Counted from the first letter of the stretch, positions 1 through 12,181 are shown. The stretch is 64,000 nucleotides of DNA from Bugula neritina (GCA_964035545.1 OZ037773.1:9339751-9403750), one strand, 5' to 3'. The notes: generated from the sequence alone by a model not told the origin. Numbers and translations are program-made.

Positions 1-110
1 CTAAAAAAGACAGCCATTTAGGAGGGCAACAACCAACTTTTGAGAGTTTTCCAACAAAGGGAAGACAGCTTTGCTTGTTTCCTAGATTCAGTCCTCCACA
101 AACTGAGTGA
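1..110 (+). CDS. 3' terminal exon of a caspase gene (gene 0), partial
   Basis: This is the last coding exon of a caspase-domain gene that starts outside the window. Reading from base 3, it matches the terminal exons of genes A, B and D, with the C-terminal p10 segment SFPTKGRQLCLFP and the ending FSPPQTE before TGA at 108-110. Caspase p10 subunits usually end with a similar basic-hydrophobic strand. A possible polyadenylation signal AATAAA lies at 446-451. It is the 3' neighbour copy of the tandem family, so at least one more ANK-caspase or caspase gene probably lies upstream. Whether that gene is intact cannot be judged from one exon. Confidence 0.8.
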   Translation, partial: KKDSHLGGQQPTFESFPTKGRQLCLFPRFSPPQTE

Positions 111-1546
111 AAGCTTAGAGAAAAAGTTTAGCAAATCTGTTTGCATAAACCAAACTGTTAAACTTGGAGTCACTTGCAGTAGTCTTCTTAATAAAAGTCA
201 GGTGTTTGCTGCCTGGCAGCTCATTTATTTTATTAACAATGACAATTATTTATTTAGTTTGCTTTAGTATTCACAGACTTTGTATTCTATTTCCACTTTG
301 TTTTGTTTGTTTATATTTGTTACTGTACATGCTGACAATGGCAGCAACAGTATTAGCTGCGTGTGCCTTAAATATCATATTGCATATAATATACTGTTTA
401 AAAACATATGTAGCTGGTTTCCTTTTTTATGCCCATGTAAGCCTTAATAAAGTTTTCCAAAACCTTTGATGGATGTTGTGAGAAAGTTTTAATAAATAAA
501 TATAATTTTTTTTTCAGTTGAATTTACAAAAACAAACTCAAAAAAAGAAAAATCAAATTTAATATGGGAAAAATACTTTGAATGATTTGTGAATAATTTT
601 GAGAACAGCATTGGTCACAGTGGCTATAGAGTTATCCCCCCTAACTAGAGCAAACGGCGAGAAGTTGCGATCTATATTAGAAAGATATCTCTCTGACTAT
701 AACATACATTATGTGATTATAATGTTATTTTGGAAGACAGAAAAGGCAGTTCCAAAAATTTTGTAGCCAAGTGCTATATAGTTACAAGGTACAACACATA
801 CTGTATATATAACATTTAGAAGCTGGGAAAACCTACTGAATACCCCGGGGAATATTGATAGAAAAATGATTTTGGAGCAGCTATTGGTAGCTGGAGGGAG
901 AAGTTGCAATTATAGAAACTGATACTACAGGCATGAAAGCCCTAGGGCAAACATAGAACATTAATTTACATAATACAGTCGATAATATTACCTCAGTGTA
1001 ACTGTAGTAATTATGAATGGAAAGTTTATGGCAAAGTGATCAGAAAAGCTATCATTTAGGGGTCATGTGAAGGGCTATTATAATATAACAGACTGTAAAC
1101 ATTGTTTCTGAGGTGAGAGGAGCCATTGAGATACAGTCGCTACTGCATTTCTTTTGAAAGTTTCTATAATAAGCTCTGCTGCTATAGAACAATGTCCAAT
1201 GAACAAACCAATATTCCATCTAGAAGAATCCCCACCATTAGACAACATAGATATCATTTATTAGGTTAAAGAATTGAAATATAATAAATGTGCATAATAA
1301 TAAATTAAGATATAATATTATTTTGAGTTTTAGCTATTAAATAATTTGATCTTAGAAATTAAAGTGATTGCAGAAGGGAAGGTTTTGGAAAGCCTCCCTT
1401 CTCAATATTGCTGCAGGTTAAATTTGAATTGTTATCCAGAGGGACCAAAATTACAATAACAATGCTTTATATTTTTCATAACTATTCCTACTGCATAGTG
1501 ATTTTATGTCATTAAATGAAAAACAAACATTTGAAAACTACTACAG
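111..1546. other. 3' UTR and intergenic DNA after gene 0
   Basis: No convincing exon is present. Bases 111-500 are the 3' UTR, closely similar to 8766-9150 and more distantly to 19539-19930 and 42164-42590. They include a short hydrophobic open frame starting at the ATG near 339. The stretch 690-1546 matches 11330-12181 in unit B, apart from the LINE inserted there. Confidence 0.6.
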
Positions 1547-2202
1547 GAAATGCTGGCTGTGGTGGAAAAAGAAACCCAGAGTTCAGAGTATGAGGCGTTA
1601 GGGGTCAGTGCCTTAGTAATCATGTCGCACGGAACCAAAAACCAATTTTATGGTACAGACAACTGTCCTGTTCAACTTACAGACCTGCTCTCTCTCATTT
1701 CTTCAAATGCATTTCAAGTGATGGCCAACAAGCCCAAAATTGTTGTTATCCAGGCAGACTATATAGAGGTATACTTGAAGCGCTAAAATAAAACTCAGGC
1801 AAATTTATAGCAGCTGTCCCTGTGAGAAACCCTTGATGGAAGAGGTTTTTGTTAAAGCTTGCTAAGAGCTTGAAGCGGTAGAATGCCAAACTATATATAA
1901 TGTAGGATTTTTATACTTTTAGAAAAGTTTGAAGCCTATTGATATATGCAGGATGCACCCTGAACAAATCTTTCCATCTTGGCCTAAATGTGCTATATTA
2001 AGCTAAAGTGCATATTATTTCTCCACACACCACTTACATGCATAACACATTTTTAATATATAGATATTATCTATTGTAGACTGCAGACCTGATTCTTTAG
2101 ATGAATCTCCAAATTCTAGTGAAGCAATTCAACAACCACATCTTTTGTCTGAAAAGAGCTTAGCTACAGACGACTTTTTTTTTGCAAGCAAGCTGGAATG
2201 GT
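1547..2202 (+). pseudogene. Orphan caspase remnant (p20 exon plus p20/p10 linker exon)
   Basis: Two exon-like blocks remain of a caspase from another subfamily than genes A, B and D. Block 1 (1547-1757) follows an AG acceptor and aligns with caspase exon 4. It keeps GVSALVIMSHG with the catalytic His and KPKIVVIQA, but where the active-site QACSG should be it reads QADYIE, so the catalytic Cys is gone and no donor follows. Block 2 (2080-2202) begins after TTGTAG, reads DCRPDSLDESPNSS and ends near TDDFFF, matching the exon that begins DRPDSLGF in gene A. No ANK, p20 N-terminal or p10 exons lie nearby. A diverged copy is at 12182-12840. This is a dead fragment that predates the tandem duplication. 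Confidence 0.8.
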
Positions 2203-2311
2203 AAATTTACACCAGCTCACAACAACATTGACCTATTTCAAGGTTTTGGTACACAACAGCACAGCTGCAGCAATATCTTATCCTTCTCTTTATTTCATTC
2301 TTTAATAAAAT

Positions 2312-2985
2312 ATATTCCTCCCGTTTCGTTTCTCCATGACTCTGTGATGAGTTCAGTAAGCCTCAGTATAAGCTCTGCACCACCTTTCTTCAACAGCTCA
2401 AGATGAATACCATCAACTCCTGTTGACTTCCTGTCAGAGAGCGCATTTACAGCTCTCATAACCTCTGTGACATCCAAACATTCATTCATCCATTCCTGGG
2501 TTGGCTACTGGTGTATGTGACTGGTCATGTCAGAGTCCACATTTCCTGTTTCATTGATGAGTGTTCGGAAGTACTCTGTCCATTTCTGCACCAAGTCGTC
2601 TCTCTGGGTGAGGAGGGTGTGGCTGTCCTTGTCAAACAGTTGGTCTGGGTGGTTTACACGTGGACCCCAGACCGCCCTCATGTTTTCGTAGAAGCCTCTC
2701 ATGTCATTTTGGTTAGCCAGTTCCTGCAGTTCAGCTGGCTTGTCTTGCCACCATTTGTTCTTTAGTTCAGGGCATTTCTTTTGAAGTGCTCTGTTACATT
2801 CCTTGTACCTTCCTTTGGTTTTCCTGGTCGATCGGTTCGTGACAACGGAATGTGCTAAGTTCCTCTCACTTAATAGGTCTTGTAGTTCTATGGAGTGTTC
2901 ATCAAACCAGTCCTCATGTTTTCTGCCAACAGTGCCTGTGATAGAGTTCTGGAAACCATATTTAAATAGGTGGAATGTTTAATTT
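2312..2985 (-). mobile_element. Non-LTR retrotransposon (LINE) fragment, unit A
   Basis: On the minus strand the fragment encodes the region between endonuclease and reverse transcriptase of an endonuclease-RT LINE. Recognisable parts are a KNKWWQDKPAELQELANQ stretch, MRGFYENMRAVWGP, and the RT-1 motif STGVDGIHLELLKKGG. The frame is interrupted, and no YADD/FADD catalytic core or 3' end is present, so this is a relic cut off at both ends. The same relic is at 12950-13625, so it was in place before the duplication. Confidence 0.8.
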
Positions 2986-3861
2986 AGTGCTCTCTAATAT
3001 ATTAAATATTAAATAATGTTGGCTAAATTGTACTCAACATGTAAATGATTAGCAATCAAATGTTATAATATATTATATAGTATCCATGCACAATTAATGC
3101 TATTATAAAGTATTTAGTACTTTTTAGTACTAGTATATTATAACATGGGAAGAGACCAAACTGGCCATGATTTTATTTACTGTACTTACTTTATACTGAG
3201 CAGTACTGTTTGATACTATAGAAATACTATTATATATCATCCACTACATATATAGCAACCAAAGGATGCTACGATAACTTGAAACATTTTCAATAAGTTA
3301 TAATAGTAAAATACTTTAATAGAAAGTTCAGTATTTATGTAAACCACATACTAGGCTTAGAAAACGGCTTAGAATGAACAATATGCTTTGATGAACAAAG
3401 AACTGGTTGAACAAAGACTCCAATAACTTATATAATCATTTTTTGTTTGTGAAATTTTGAAAAATTGTTTTTATAGTTGATTGTTAACATTGATCAGCTC
3501 GAATGTTATGTTATGTAAAGCACATAGCTAGGCTAGGCTCAGAACAATTACAATGAAACGTAGAAATGAATATAACAAAGGGGGTGATTGTACTTATATA
3601 TAATTTAGTATTCTATACAATCTTTGTTATTGGCTTTTGAATTTACTAAAAATTATTCTTATAGTTGATTAGCTTTAATTGTTGAAAACTATTATTGATT
3701 TTTTATTTTGTATCGGCAAGTTTTATACCACTATAGCACTTCGGTTTAAAACAGTTTAAAGCTAAGTTGTAGCTTATTAATGTACAAAAGATAATATATA
3801 CAACTGTGATTACATGTAAGTTGCATGTCATGGATTAGAGTAAAACATTTGAAGAAACAAA
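2986..3861. other. Upstream region of gene A
   Basis: No exon is seen. The stretch is AT-rich and matches 13626-14516 upstream of gene B with small indels. A TATATA run at 3795-3800, 62 bp before the ATG, is the nearest TATA-like element. A recurring AAACCACATA(G/C)TAGGCT-like block near 3342 and 3517 is the only repeated motif noticed. Confidence 0.5.
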
Positions 3862-6800
3862 ATGTCTGCCAATGAGTTACACACTCTGATAGATGATAGA
3901 GACAAGTTTGAAGAACAACTTCTAATGCTGCCTGTTGAAGACAGGTTTGAAGCTTTAAGAAAAGAGATTGGGGAAGAAAACCAAACAATATTGCACATTG
4001 CAACGACTGATGACCTAACACATATTCTAAAGTTAGTTATTGATAATGTGACAGAAGAGAGTCTGTTACAATTGCTGATGATTCAAGATGGAGATGGGAG
4101 TACACCAGTACACTATGCTGCCAGGGGTAATTATACAGGGCACATTCAGTGTATTGTAGAATCCACACCAGAAGAACATTTGTGCGAAGTGTTTGCTATG
4201 AAAAATGAATCTGGTAACACAGCTGTTCACTGGGCAGTTGGAAATAGTAACACAGATATGTTGCAGTGTCTGTTAAACTCTTTACCTTCAAACCAGATAG
4301 GTGAATTGCTCAACATACAGAATAACAGTGGCAACACAGCTTTACACACTGCAGCAGATAGTGATAGCGTCAAAATTATAAACATTTTGCTTAAGAGTCT
4401 GAAAGATCCAGCTGAGTTAGAGAGACTTTTACAAGCAGCAAATAAAGAAGGAATGACTGCTATTCATTACTTGGCAATTAATAACCAGTCTGGTATAGTA
4501 AAATGGATGACAAGCACTCTGGGGAAAAACATGCTAAAGAAACTTTTTAGCATACGAGCGAAAAATGGATTTACTGCAGTTCATTTTGCAGTCATTATTG
4601 GTCATACCAGCATAATGAGATGCGTAGCAGAAACATTGCCAGAATATATGCTATTGGAGCTGCTTAGTATCAAATGTAATGATGGTGAAACATGTGTTCA
4701 CTATGCAGCATTGGATGGTCACACAGATATGATAAAATTGATAATCGAAAAGTTGCCAGAATACATGTTATCGAGGCTGTTTGGTATTCAAACCAAAGAT
4801 GGCCTTACATGTTTTCACTATGCAACAATGAAAGGTCATGCTGAGATTGTCAACTGCATATCAAATTCATTAACAGCTAAGGCGTTGAAAGAAATACTCA
4901 CAAAAAAAAGTCGGCATGGAAGTACAGCAATACACTTTGCGGCTGAATCTGATAAAACGATGGTATTACGCCACATCCTTGAATCTCTTCAAAGAGATGA
5001 AACTTTAGAAATGATTTTTATGCATAACCAGTACAGAAACACACCATTTCAGTTGGCAGCGATGAGTGGTCACACCGACACTTTGAAAATTATGATCAGT
5101 TTTCTCTCAGTTGAAAATCTGTTGTCTTTGCTGGAAATAGCAGGCTTGTACTCTCTAACTCCTCTACACATTATAGCAGGAAATGGACATGCATTGGCGT
5201 TAGAAGTTATTTTCTGCCATTTACCTGTCGCTAGTTTATATGACATACTCACTAATAATAGAAATTGGTGTGGTGACACAGCAGCTCATATTGCAGCTGA
5301 AAAAGGTCATGTCAAAGTTTTAGAAGTGATTTTCAAAAACTTGTCATCAAAAGAAGCTTTACAGCTGCAAGAGATAAAAAATAATAATGAGAAAACGGCA
5401 CTAGACCTAGCAAAAATAGCTAAACACACAGAAACAGTAACTTTTATTAGGCAAAGTCAGAAAAAAGCGAAGAGAGCCTTCTCAGGTATGCCTATATAAT
5501 TGTAAAATATAAAATATGCTCTCTAAACGTATTATGACACATGTATGAGATATCTGACTGAAATATACAATGCTACCGGATTGTCTCAATCACAGAACTA
5601 TAACTCTGCACACAGTTTATTACTTTTATTTTTACTATATACATAGTTTTATTGTTGTTTTTGGTGAAAAAATTCTTTTGAAACAAAATTAAAGTTACAG
5701 TAAGGAAGTAGAATATAGTCATCTTCATATTCATAGGCTAATTGCTTATTAAAGGTTTAGTGTTTTTTAAAGCATTATACTTGTATAGTATATTATGTAA
5801 TTGTTTACCAGAACATTTAACACTTTTGAAATCACAATGAATTTGTAGATATGTTATTTTATTTGACAGCTTAAATGTAGTTTTTGCCTACCTATCTATA
5901 GCTTTTAAAATATTTCAGGTAAATTTTGAAGAAATTTCTAAGTTTTTTGTGTTAATGGTGGAATTAAATATATATAAAACATTTTTTTCCTAGCCTGGCG
6001 AAAGAATTGACCAATATTTTTCAATTTACAAAAATTCACTCATGCGTGTTTTAGAATGTGCAGCTAATCTAGGAGCTAAGTCAACAAACATACTTACTTG
6101 GCCAATCACAGATGAGGACATAGTTGAGAAATATTTGAACGAGTCCGATGTAAAGACAGACATGATCAACCTACCTTTGAGATCATGTACACAACCAAAC
6201 ACAGAAGATATGTACAACTGCAATGAGGTTTACAAATTGACTTGCATCAAATTTTATTGAAAAATGAATACTTTTTTTATTTATGCTTTACCACCATTAT
6301 TATATTTTTTTAATAAATTATGTGTCATTTAACAGTTAATGTAGTTTTATATAATATTGTAGTTGTAAACCACTTATATGACCACTATAACAATAAAACA
6401 CTGCATTTTATATTGAGCACGGTTTTGAAAAATAGCTGTGACCCGCATTTAAGTGGACAGTTTTTGTTATAATAACCCAACTGATAAATTTATATTCACT
6501 GTTTTTAGAAATATTACCAGATGACTTCTCCCACCAGAGGAAGGTGTCTTATCATCAACAATAGAGACTTTGAAGTTCCCTCTACACCAGACCAAGTGAA
6601 ACTTGATAAGCGACAAGGTTCAGATGTTGATGTGGCAAATGCTTTAAATGTCTTCACTCAGCTTAGTTTCATCTGCGAAGTTCACACTAACCTGACCAGT
6701 CAAGTAAGCTAAGTTCACACTAACCTCACCAGTAAGGTGTGGTAAGGGTTATAGCTAATTATTGATGCATAACTTCTATATATACCGAACAGATTAAGTT

Positions 6801-6909
6801 TAATTCTAATCAACGGTGAGAGTGAGGGGTCTTCAGGGGTACGAGTATTCCACCATTTTCTCTATGACCACTGCTAATACTAGTTGACTGTATATTAGTA
6901 TAATATATT

Positions 6910-6988
6910 TGCTTAATATAAAATTAACTTTTCAATAACTTTGTTATATTATAACAAACTTATTGAAAAGTTAATTTTATATTAAGCA
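6910..6988. repeat. Inverted repeat in intron 3 of gene A
   Basis: Two arms of about 34 bp (left from 6910, right to 6988) form a near-perfect hairpin around a short TATATTATAAC centre. The matching intron of gene B near 17646-17690 has only one arm, so the second arm is an inverted duplication specific to A. Confidence 0.75.
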
Positions 6989-7811
6989 AAGTTATTGCAA
7001 TGATAATTTTAGTGAAATCAAAAAAGCTACAATAATAAAGCAGTTTTTAAAAATGTTATCTTTTAAGTTCTATTTTGATCTATAATCTATTAAATGCTAT
7101 TATTAGCTCAAGATCATTTTTTTCATTCAAGAATGTGAACTGTATAGAAATATTTTGAATTTATAGGGAATGTTACATGTGTTGAACCGTGAAATACAAA
7201 ATCCAGAGCATGAGAGTTTTGGAGTTAGTGCCTTTATCATAATGACTCATGGGACTGAAAACTTTATCTAGGGTGCAGATAGTCGCCCTGTCAAACTGTC
7301 GGACATCTTGGATCTTATGTCTCCATATGCATTCAAAGCCATGGCTGGTAAACCTAAAATAGTTGTCATCCAGGCCTGTTCTGGTGGTGAGTTTTATCAG
7401 AACTAAAGAATCATTGAACTGGTCCTTTCTCAAATTTTAATTCTGGGTTGACTCTTACAGATCTATGGTTACATATCTACATTATATGTATATATGTACA
7501 TATATACTTATATATATACGTACATATATATACTTGCATATATACTTACATACATCCACATCTACATACACCTGTACTTTGTCTTGCAGACAGGCCAGAC
7601 AGTCTAGGCTTCTTTACAGAAGACTCTCCAAGCGGTGCTGGAGCAAATTTCAATGATGTCAAACAGAAATCTGATCCATTTCCTGGAGATCACTTGTCTA
7701 CTGATGATTTGTTCTTGTTGAGAGCCAGTTTTCTCAGTGAGTACAATCGCATCTGATGAATTTAACTAGTGCTGAATGCTCAACGTTAGATGATCAATAA
7801 TTAATAAAATA

Positions 7812-7815
<4 letters not shown>

Positions 7816-7892
<77 letters not shown>
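7816..7892. repeat. (AT)n microsatellite in intron 5 of gene A
   Basis: A pure AT dinucleotide run of about 38 units lies just upstream of the p10 exon acceptor. Gene B has no such run at the equivalent place and D has only scattered TATATA. Confidence 0.95.
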
Positions 7893-7895
<3 letters not shown>

Positions 7896-8278
7896 CTGTA
7901 TGTTTCATGTGTTGCAGGTTTCCGTTCAACAAGACATACTCGCCAGGGTAGTTGGATGATCAGAGCTCTAGTTTGTTCACTGTACAACCACAGCTGTGAT
8001 GAGGATATTGAGACTATCTTCAGAAAAGTGAGTGATATCTGTATTAATAAGTTTGTGATAGTTATACTAGCAGAGGGTTTAGCAATGCATCTTTTCTTTT
8101 AAACAAGTGAATGAATGTTGATTAGGCTGCATAGTTGCGGGTTTATTTGTATCCAAAATACATGATAGCTTCATATTATAACTTAAAGTAAACAATCATC
8201 TTTTAAGAACTCTAAGTAAAATTTTTGAGAGTGCTTTCTATACTTTTTACTATAACTGTAAAAAGGTAATATAATAAA

Positions 8279-8379
8279 GCAGTGATATATAACAAGTGCC
8301 AAATTCACATTCACTATAAGTTACTATAATATAGTAACTTATAGTAAATGTGAATTTGGCACTTGTTATATATCACTGC
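8279..8379. repeat. 101-bp near-perfect palindrome in intron 6 of gene A
   Basis: Arms of about 48 bp run from GCAGTGATATATAAC to its complement GTTATATATCACTGC with almost no spacer (centre near 8329). No equivalent palindrome is present in intron 6 of B or D. Confidence 0.85.
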
Positions 8380-8765
8380 TTTTCTTACTTTCCCATTGCA
8401 AAAGCAGCGACACTTTGTTATATGCATGCTATTCAATAGCCATGGTGCAGATCTAACCTTTAACAAATTATGTCAGCGTTTGACTCAATAGCAATGTTGA
8501 ATGAACTTTTACTTCCACCTGTAGTATGAAAAATTTCCTTATTATAATAACTAAATAGAGATGTAAAACCAAGCTTACATTTCATATTAGCAGAATAAAA
8601 TGAAATTATTCTTTACAGGTAAAAGATATTGTCAGAGCAAAGAGTATCAAAGCATCTAAAAAAGACATTTATTTAGGAGGACAACAACCGACTTTTGAGA
8701 GTTTTCCAACAAAGGGAAGACAACTTTGCTTGTTTCCTGGATTCAGTCCTGCACAAACTGAGTGA

Positions 8766-9373
8766 AAGCTAAGAGAAAAGATTTAGCAAATCTGTTTGTA
8801 TAAACCAAACCATTAAACTTGAAGTCATTTGCAGCAGTCTTCTTAATAAAAGTCACACATTCGGTGTCTGGCAGCTCATTTATGTATCTTTACTAACAAT
8901 GACAATTATTAATTTAGTTTGTTTTAGTATTTACGAGTTTTATTTTCTATTCCCACCTTGTTTTGTTTGTTTATATTTGTTACTGTACATGCTGACAATG
9001 GCAGCAACAGTATTAGCTGCGTGTGCCTTAAATATCATATTGCATATAATATACTGTTTAAAAACATATGTAGCTGGTTTCCTTTTTTATGCTCGTGTAA
9101 GCCTTAATAAAGCTTTCCAAAACCTTTGATGGATGTTGTGAGAAAGTTTCAATAAATAAATATAATTTTTTCCAGTTGAATTTACAAAAAAACCTCAAAA
9201 AAAGAAAAATCAAATTTTATATGGGAAAAATGCTTTGAAGGATTTGTGAATAATTTTGAGAACATCATTGGTCACAGTGGCTATAGAGTTATCCCCCCTG
9301 ACTAAAGCAAGCGGGTAGGAGATTTGATCTATAAACTAGAAAGATATCTCTATGACTATAACATACATTATGT
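8766..9373. other. 3' UTR and intergenic DNA after gene A
   Basis: Closely matches 111-720. It contains the AATAAA at 9106-9111 and the same short hydrophobic open frame from the ATG at 8998. It ends at the LINE insertion point. No other gene is seen. Confidence 0.6.
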
Positions 9374-11349
9374 TTGTTTGTTTGTTTGTTTTTATTTTGT
9401 CATAGTAGGGAAAAAATTAATTGAGAAAAAAATAAACAAAATGACAGGGCCTATGGCGCAATAGCACTGTAGCTAGTCGAGGCACCGAGCCATGAATGGT
9501 TGACAGTTATATAAGATTTTTGTTTAGGTTTTTGGAAGTTTTAGCAACTTAAAAAATTTTTTTTTTATCTGGAAATTTGCCATTAGATGGTCTCTCAGGG
9601 CAAGTTTGAAACCAGCCTCCCTCCCCACAGCACGAATAGAACTAGGCAATTTATTCCATAGCGTCGAACATTGGAATTCCACTCTTCGTTGACCTGCAGC
9701 AGTTGATGATGGAGGAGTTTGTAGGCTAAACTCTGAAAATCTTGTGGGATAGTTATGTGTGAGATGTGTTAGTTGAGAATAGTAAAGTTTATGTGAGAGC
9801 AGTATTAGTTTGAATTTGTGTAGAGTGTGAATAGGCATGATTGAAGAACTAAGAAACAGTGGTTTAGATGGGGAAAGGTGATGCTTTTTATATATAATTC
9901 TCAGTATTTTCTTTTGCAGTAAATGTAGTGGTTCAAGATAAATGTTTGCTGCATTACCCCACGATTCTAGGCAATATGTTAATTTAGAATTTACAAAAGA
10001 GTTATATATTTGTATTAAAATTTTTCTAGGTAGGTGATTGGAACATTTACTTATCAAGCCTACTAAGGGCCTTAGGTTTTGACAAAGTTTGCTGCAATGT
10101 TGTTGCCAAGAAAGATGTGAATCTATTATAATACCTAAGAAGGTAGTTGATTTTACTTCCACTAATTTTTTGTTAAACATTTCTAATGCAAAGCCATTTA
10201 AATCTTGTTTATTTTGCGCTGTTTTGATTATCATATAGTTTGTTTTACTCATATTTACAGTTAATTTATTTTTATTGCACCAATTTTCAATTTTCTTTAA
10301 TTCACAGTTTATGATGTCCATATTGTTTAATAGATTTTTTGATTCAAAGAAGAGGTTCGTATCGTCGGCAAATAATATAGGGTCTAAATGCATAGTTACA
10401 TCTGGAAGATCATTTATATAAATTAGGAATAGTGTGGGACCAAGTATGGATCCTTGTGGTACTCCACATGTGATATGAATAAAGTCAGAATATGTGTTGT
10501 TAATAATAGTAGACTGTTGACGATTGGACAAATAATTTTTAATTAGCTTCACACTGTGACTTGAAAAGTGGAGCATTTTTAATTTAGCTAATAAGATTTC
10601 ATGATTTATTGTGTCAAAGGCCTTACTAAAATCGAGGAAAATTCCAGCTACAGAATTACCATTGTTCATGGCATTTAAAACCTTATTTGTTAGATTAATT
10701 AAGGCAATATTTGTGTTTCTATTTTGTCTAAAGCCGTACTGCTTATCAGTTAAATAATTTTTGCTTTCTAGAAAATCTACTATTTGCTTATTTAAAATCT
10801 TTTCAGCTATCTTACTGAAAACAGGTAATATAGAAATTGGGCGGTAATTACTTACATCAGTAGCTATGCCTTTTTTGTGTAGAGGAACAACTTTAGCTTT
10901 TTTTAGTTCATTTGGAAAAGCGCCATCATTGATAATTGTGTTTATAATGTAAGCTAAAGGCTTTGAAAGATGAGATGCAGATATTTTTATTAGGTTGGTG
11001 GGAGCTAAATCTAATCCTGCAGCTTTGGCTGGGTTTACATCTTTAAGTAAGCTTTCAATGACTGTGCTTTCAATATTTGTAAAGCTAAACTGTTCATCAA
11101 GTTTCTTATCTGACTTCCGAGCTGTAAAATCAAAATTGTCGTCTGTGAATTTCTTTGATAACGTTGTTCCTATGGAAGTAAAGTATTTATTAAAATTGTT
11201 TGCTATGTCCTTATCTTCAGTTAGTGTAATATTTTCAGATGTTAAACTTTTAGGAGCATTTAATCCCTTTGATCGATTTTTTCCTAGATGTTCGTTTATG
11301 ACTTTCCAACATTTACTAGAATTTGAAGTATTTTCAAAAAAAGATTCAA
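9374..11349 (-). mobile_element. 5'-truncated CR1/jockey-like LINE with reverse transcriptase
   Basis: On the minus strand an open frame runs from about 11348 to the stop at 9524 (roughly 600 codons). It carries a typical non-LTR reverse transcriptase: SNYRPISILPVFSK, KQYGFRQNRNT, FLDFSKAFDTINHE, CGVPQGSILGPTLF and the catalytic FADDTNLF. No endonuclease domain is left, so the copy is 5'-truncated. The 3' end is a (CAAA)n tail, seen on the + strand as TTTG repeats from 9374. The same site in unit A (near 710) is uninterrupted, and ATGT flanks both sides (9370-9373 and 11350-11353), suggesting a 4-bp target-site duplication. The frame looks open throughout. The element cannot be autonomous without its 5' end. 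Confidence 0.9.
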
Positions 11350-12181
11350 ATGTGATTGTAATGTTATTTTGGAAGACAGAAAAGGCAGTTCCAAAATGTT
11401 GTAGTCAAGTGCTATATAGTTACAAGGTAGCAATACATAATGTATAACATTTAGAAGCTGAGAAAAGCTATTGAATATTCCCGTGGAATATTTAAGAAGA
11501 AATGGTTTTAGAGCTGCTATTGGCAGCTGGAGAAAGAAGTTGCAGTAAAGACTACTAATATATACAAGCAATAAAGCCCGAGGGCAAACATAGAACATTA
11601 ATTTACATAATACAATCGAGATTAATATTACCTCAGTAACTGTAGCAATTATGAATGGAAAGTTTATGGCAGAGTGATCAGAAAAGCTATCATTTAGGGG
11701 TCATGTGAAGTGCTATTATAATATAACAGACTGTAAACATTGTTTCTGAGGTGAGAAGAGCCATTGAGCTGCTGTGGCTGTTGCATTTCTTTTGAAGGTT
11801 TCTATAATAAACTCTGCTGCTATGGAACAATGTCCAATGAACAAACCAATATTCCATCTAGAAGAATCCCCACCATTAGACAACACAGATATAATTTATT
11901 AGGTTAAAGAATTGAAATATAATAAATGTGCATAATATTAAATTAAAATATAATATTATTTTGAGTTTTAGCTATTAGATAATTTGATCTTAGAAATTAA
12001 AGTGATTGCAGAAGGGAAGGTTTTGGAAAGCCTCCCTTCTCAATATTGCTAGTTAAATTTGAATTGTTATCCAGAGTGACCAAAATTACAATAACAATAC
12101 TTTATATTTTTTATAACTATTCCTACTGCATAGTGATTTTATGCCATTAAATAAAAAACAAACATTTGAAAACTACTACAG
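11350..12181. other. Intergenic DNA, unit B
   Basis: Matches 710-1546 of unit A; no gene is seen. Short open frames here are not conserved with unit A. Confidence 0.5.

Larger units (their letters stand above)
1..8655 (+). repeat. Tandem segmental duplication, unit A
   Basis: Base 1 corresponds to base 8656, and to base 19429 in the next copy, all at the same point in the caspase terminal exon. The unit carries a caspase 3' UTR, an orphan caspase remnant, a LINE remnant and ANK-caspase gene A in the same order as unit B. The ends are set by the window start and by alignment by eye. Confidence 0.85.
3862..8765 (+). pseudogene. ANK-caspase gene A, interrupted by a nonsense codon in p20
   Basis: Seven exons fit: 3862-5485, 6055-6227, 6509-6703, 7167-7386, 7590-7736, 7918-8027, 8619-8765. 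Exon 1 encodes 13 ankyrin repeats with a period of about 40 residues (for example GNTAVHWAV, GSTAIHFAA). Exons 2-7 encode a full caspase: RGRCLIINNRDF, the P1-Asp-binding Arg in RQGSDVD, MTHG with the catalytic His, QACSG with the catalytic Cys, p10 with RQGSWMI, and C-terminal GRQLCLFP. The exons sum to 872 codons. Codon 699 (7269-7271) is TAG where B and D have a Tyr codon, seven codons after the catalytic His and before the Cys. An intact product would be a cytosolic ANK-fused cysteine protease; as read, the product stops at 698 residues with no active site. The start is the first ATG (context AACAAAATGT). A polyadenylation signal is at 9106-9111. Alternatives are a stop-carrying allele, a sequencing error, or use as an ANK-only decoy. 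Confidence 0.85.

Noticed and set aside
10995-11447. Plus-strand frame of 150 codons in the LINE
   Set aside because: Antisense of the reverse transcriptase reading frame.
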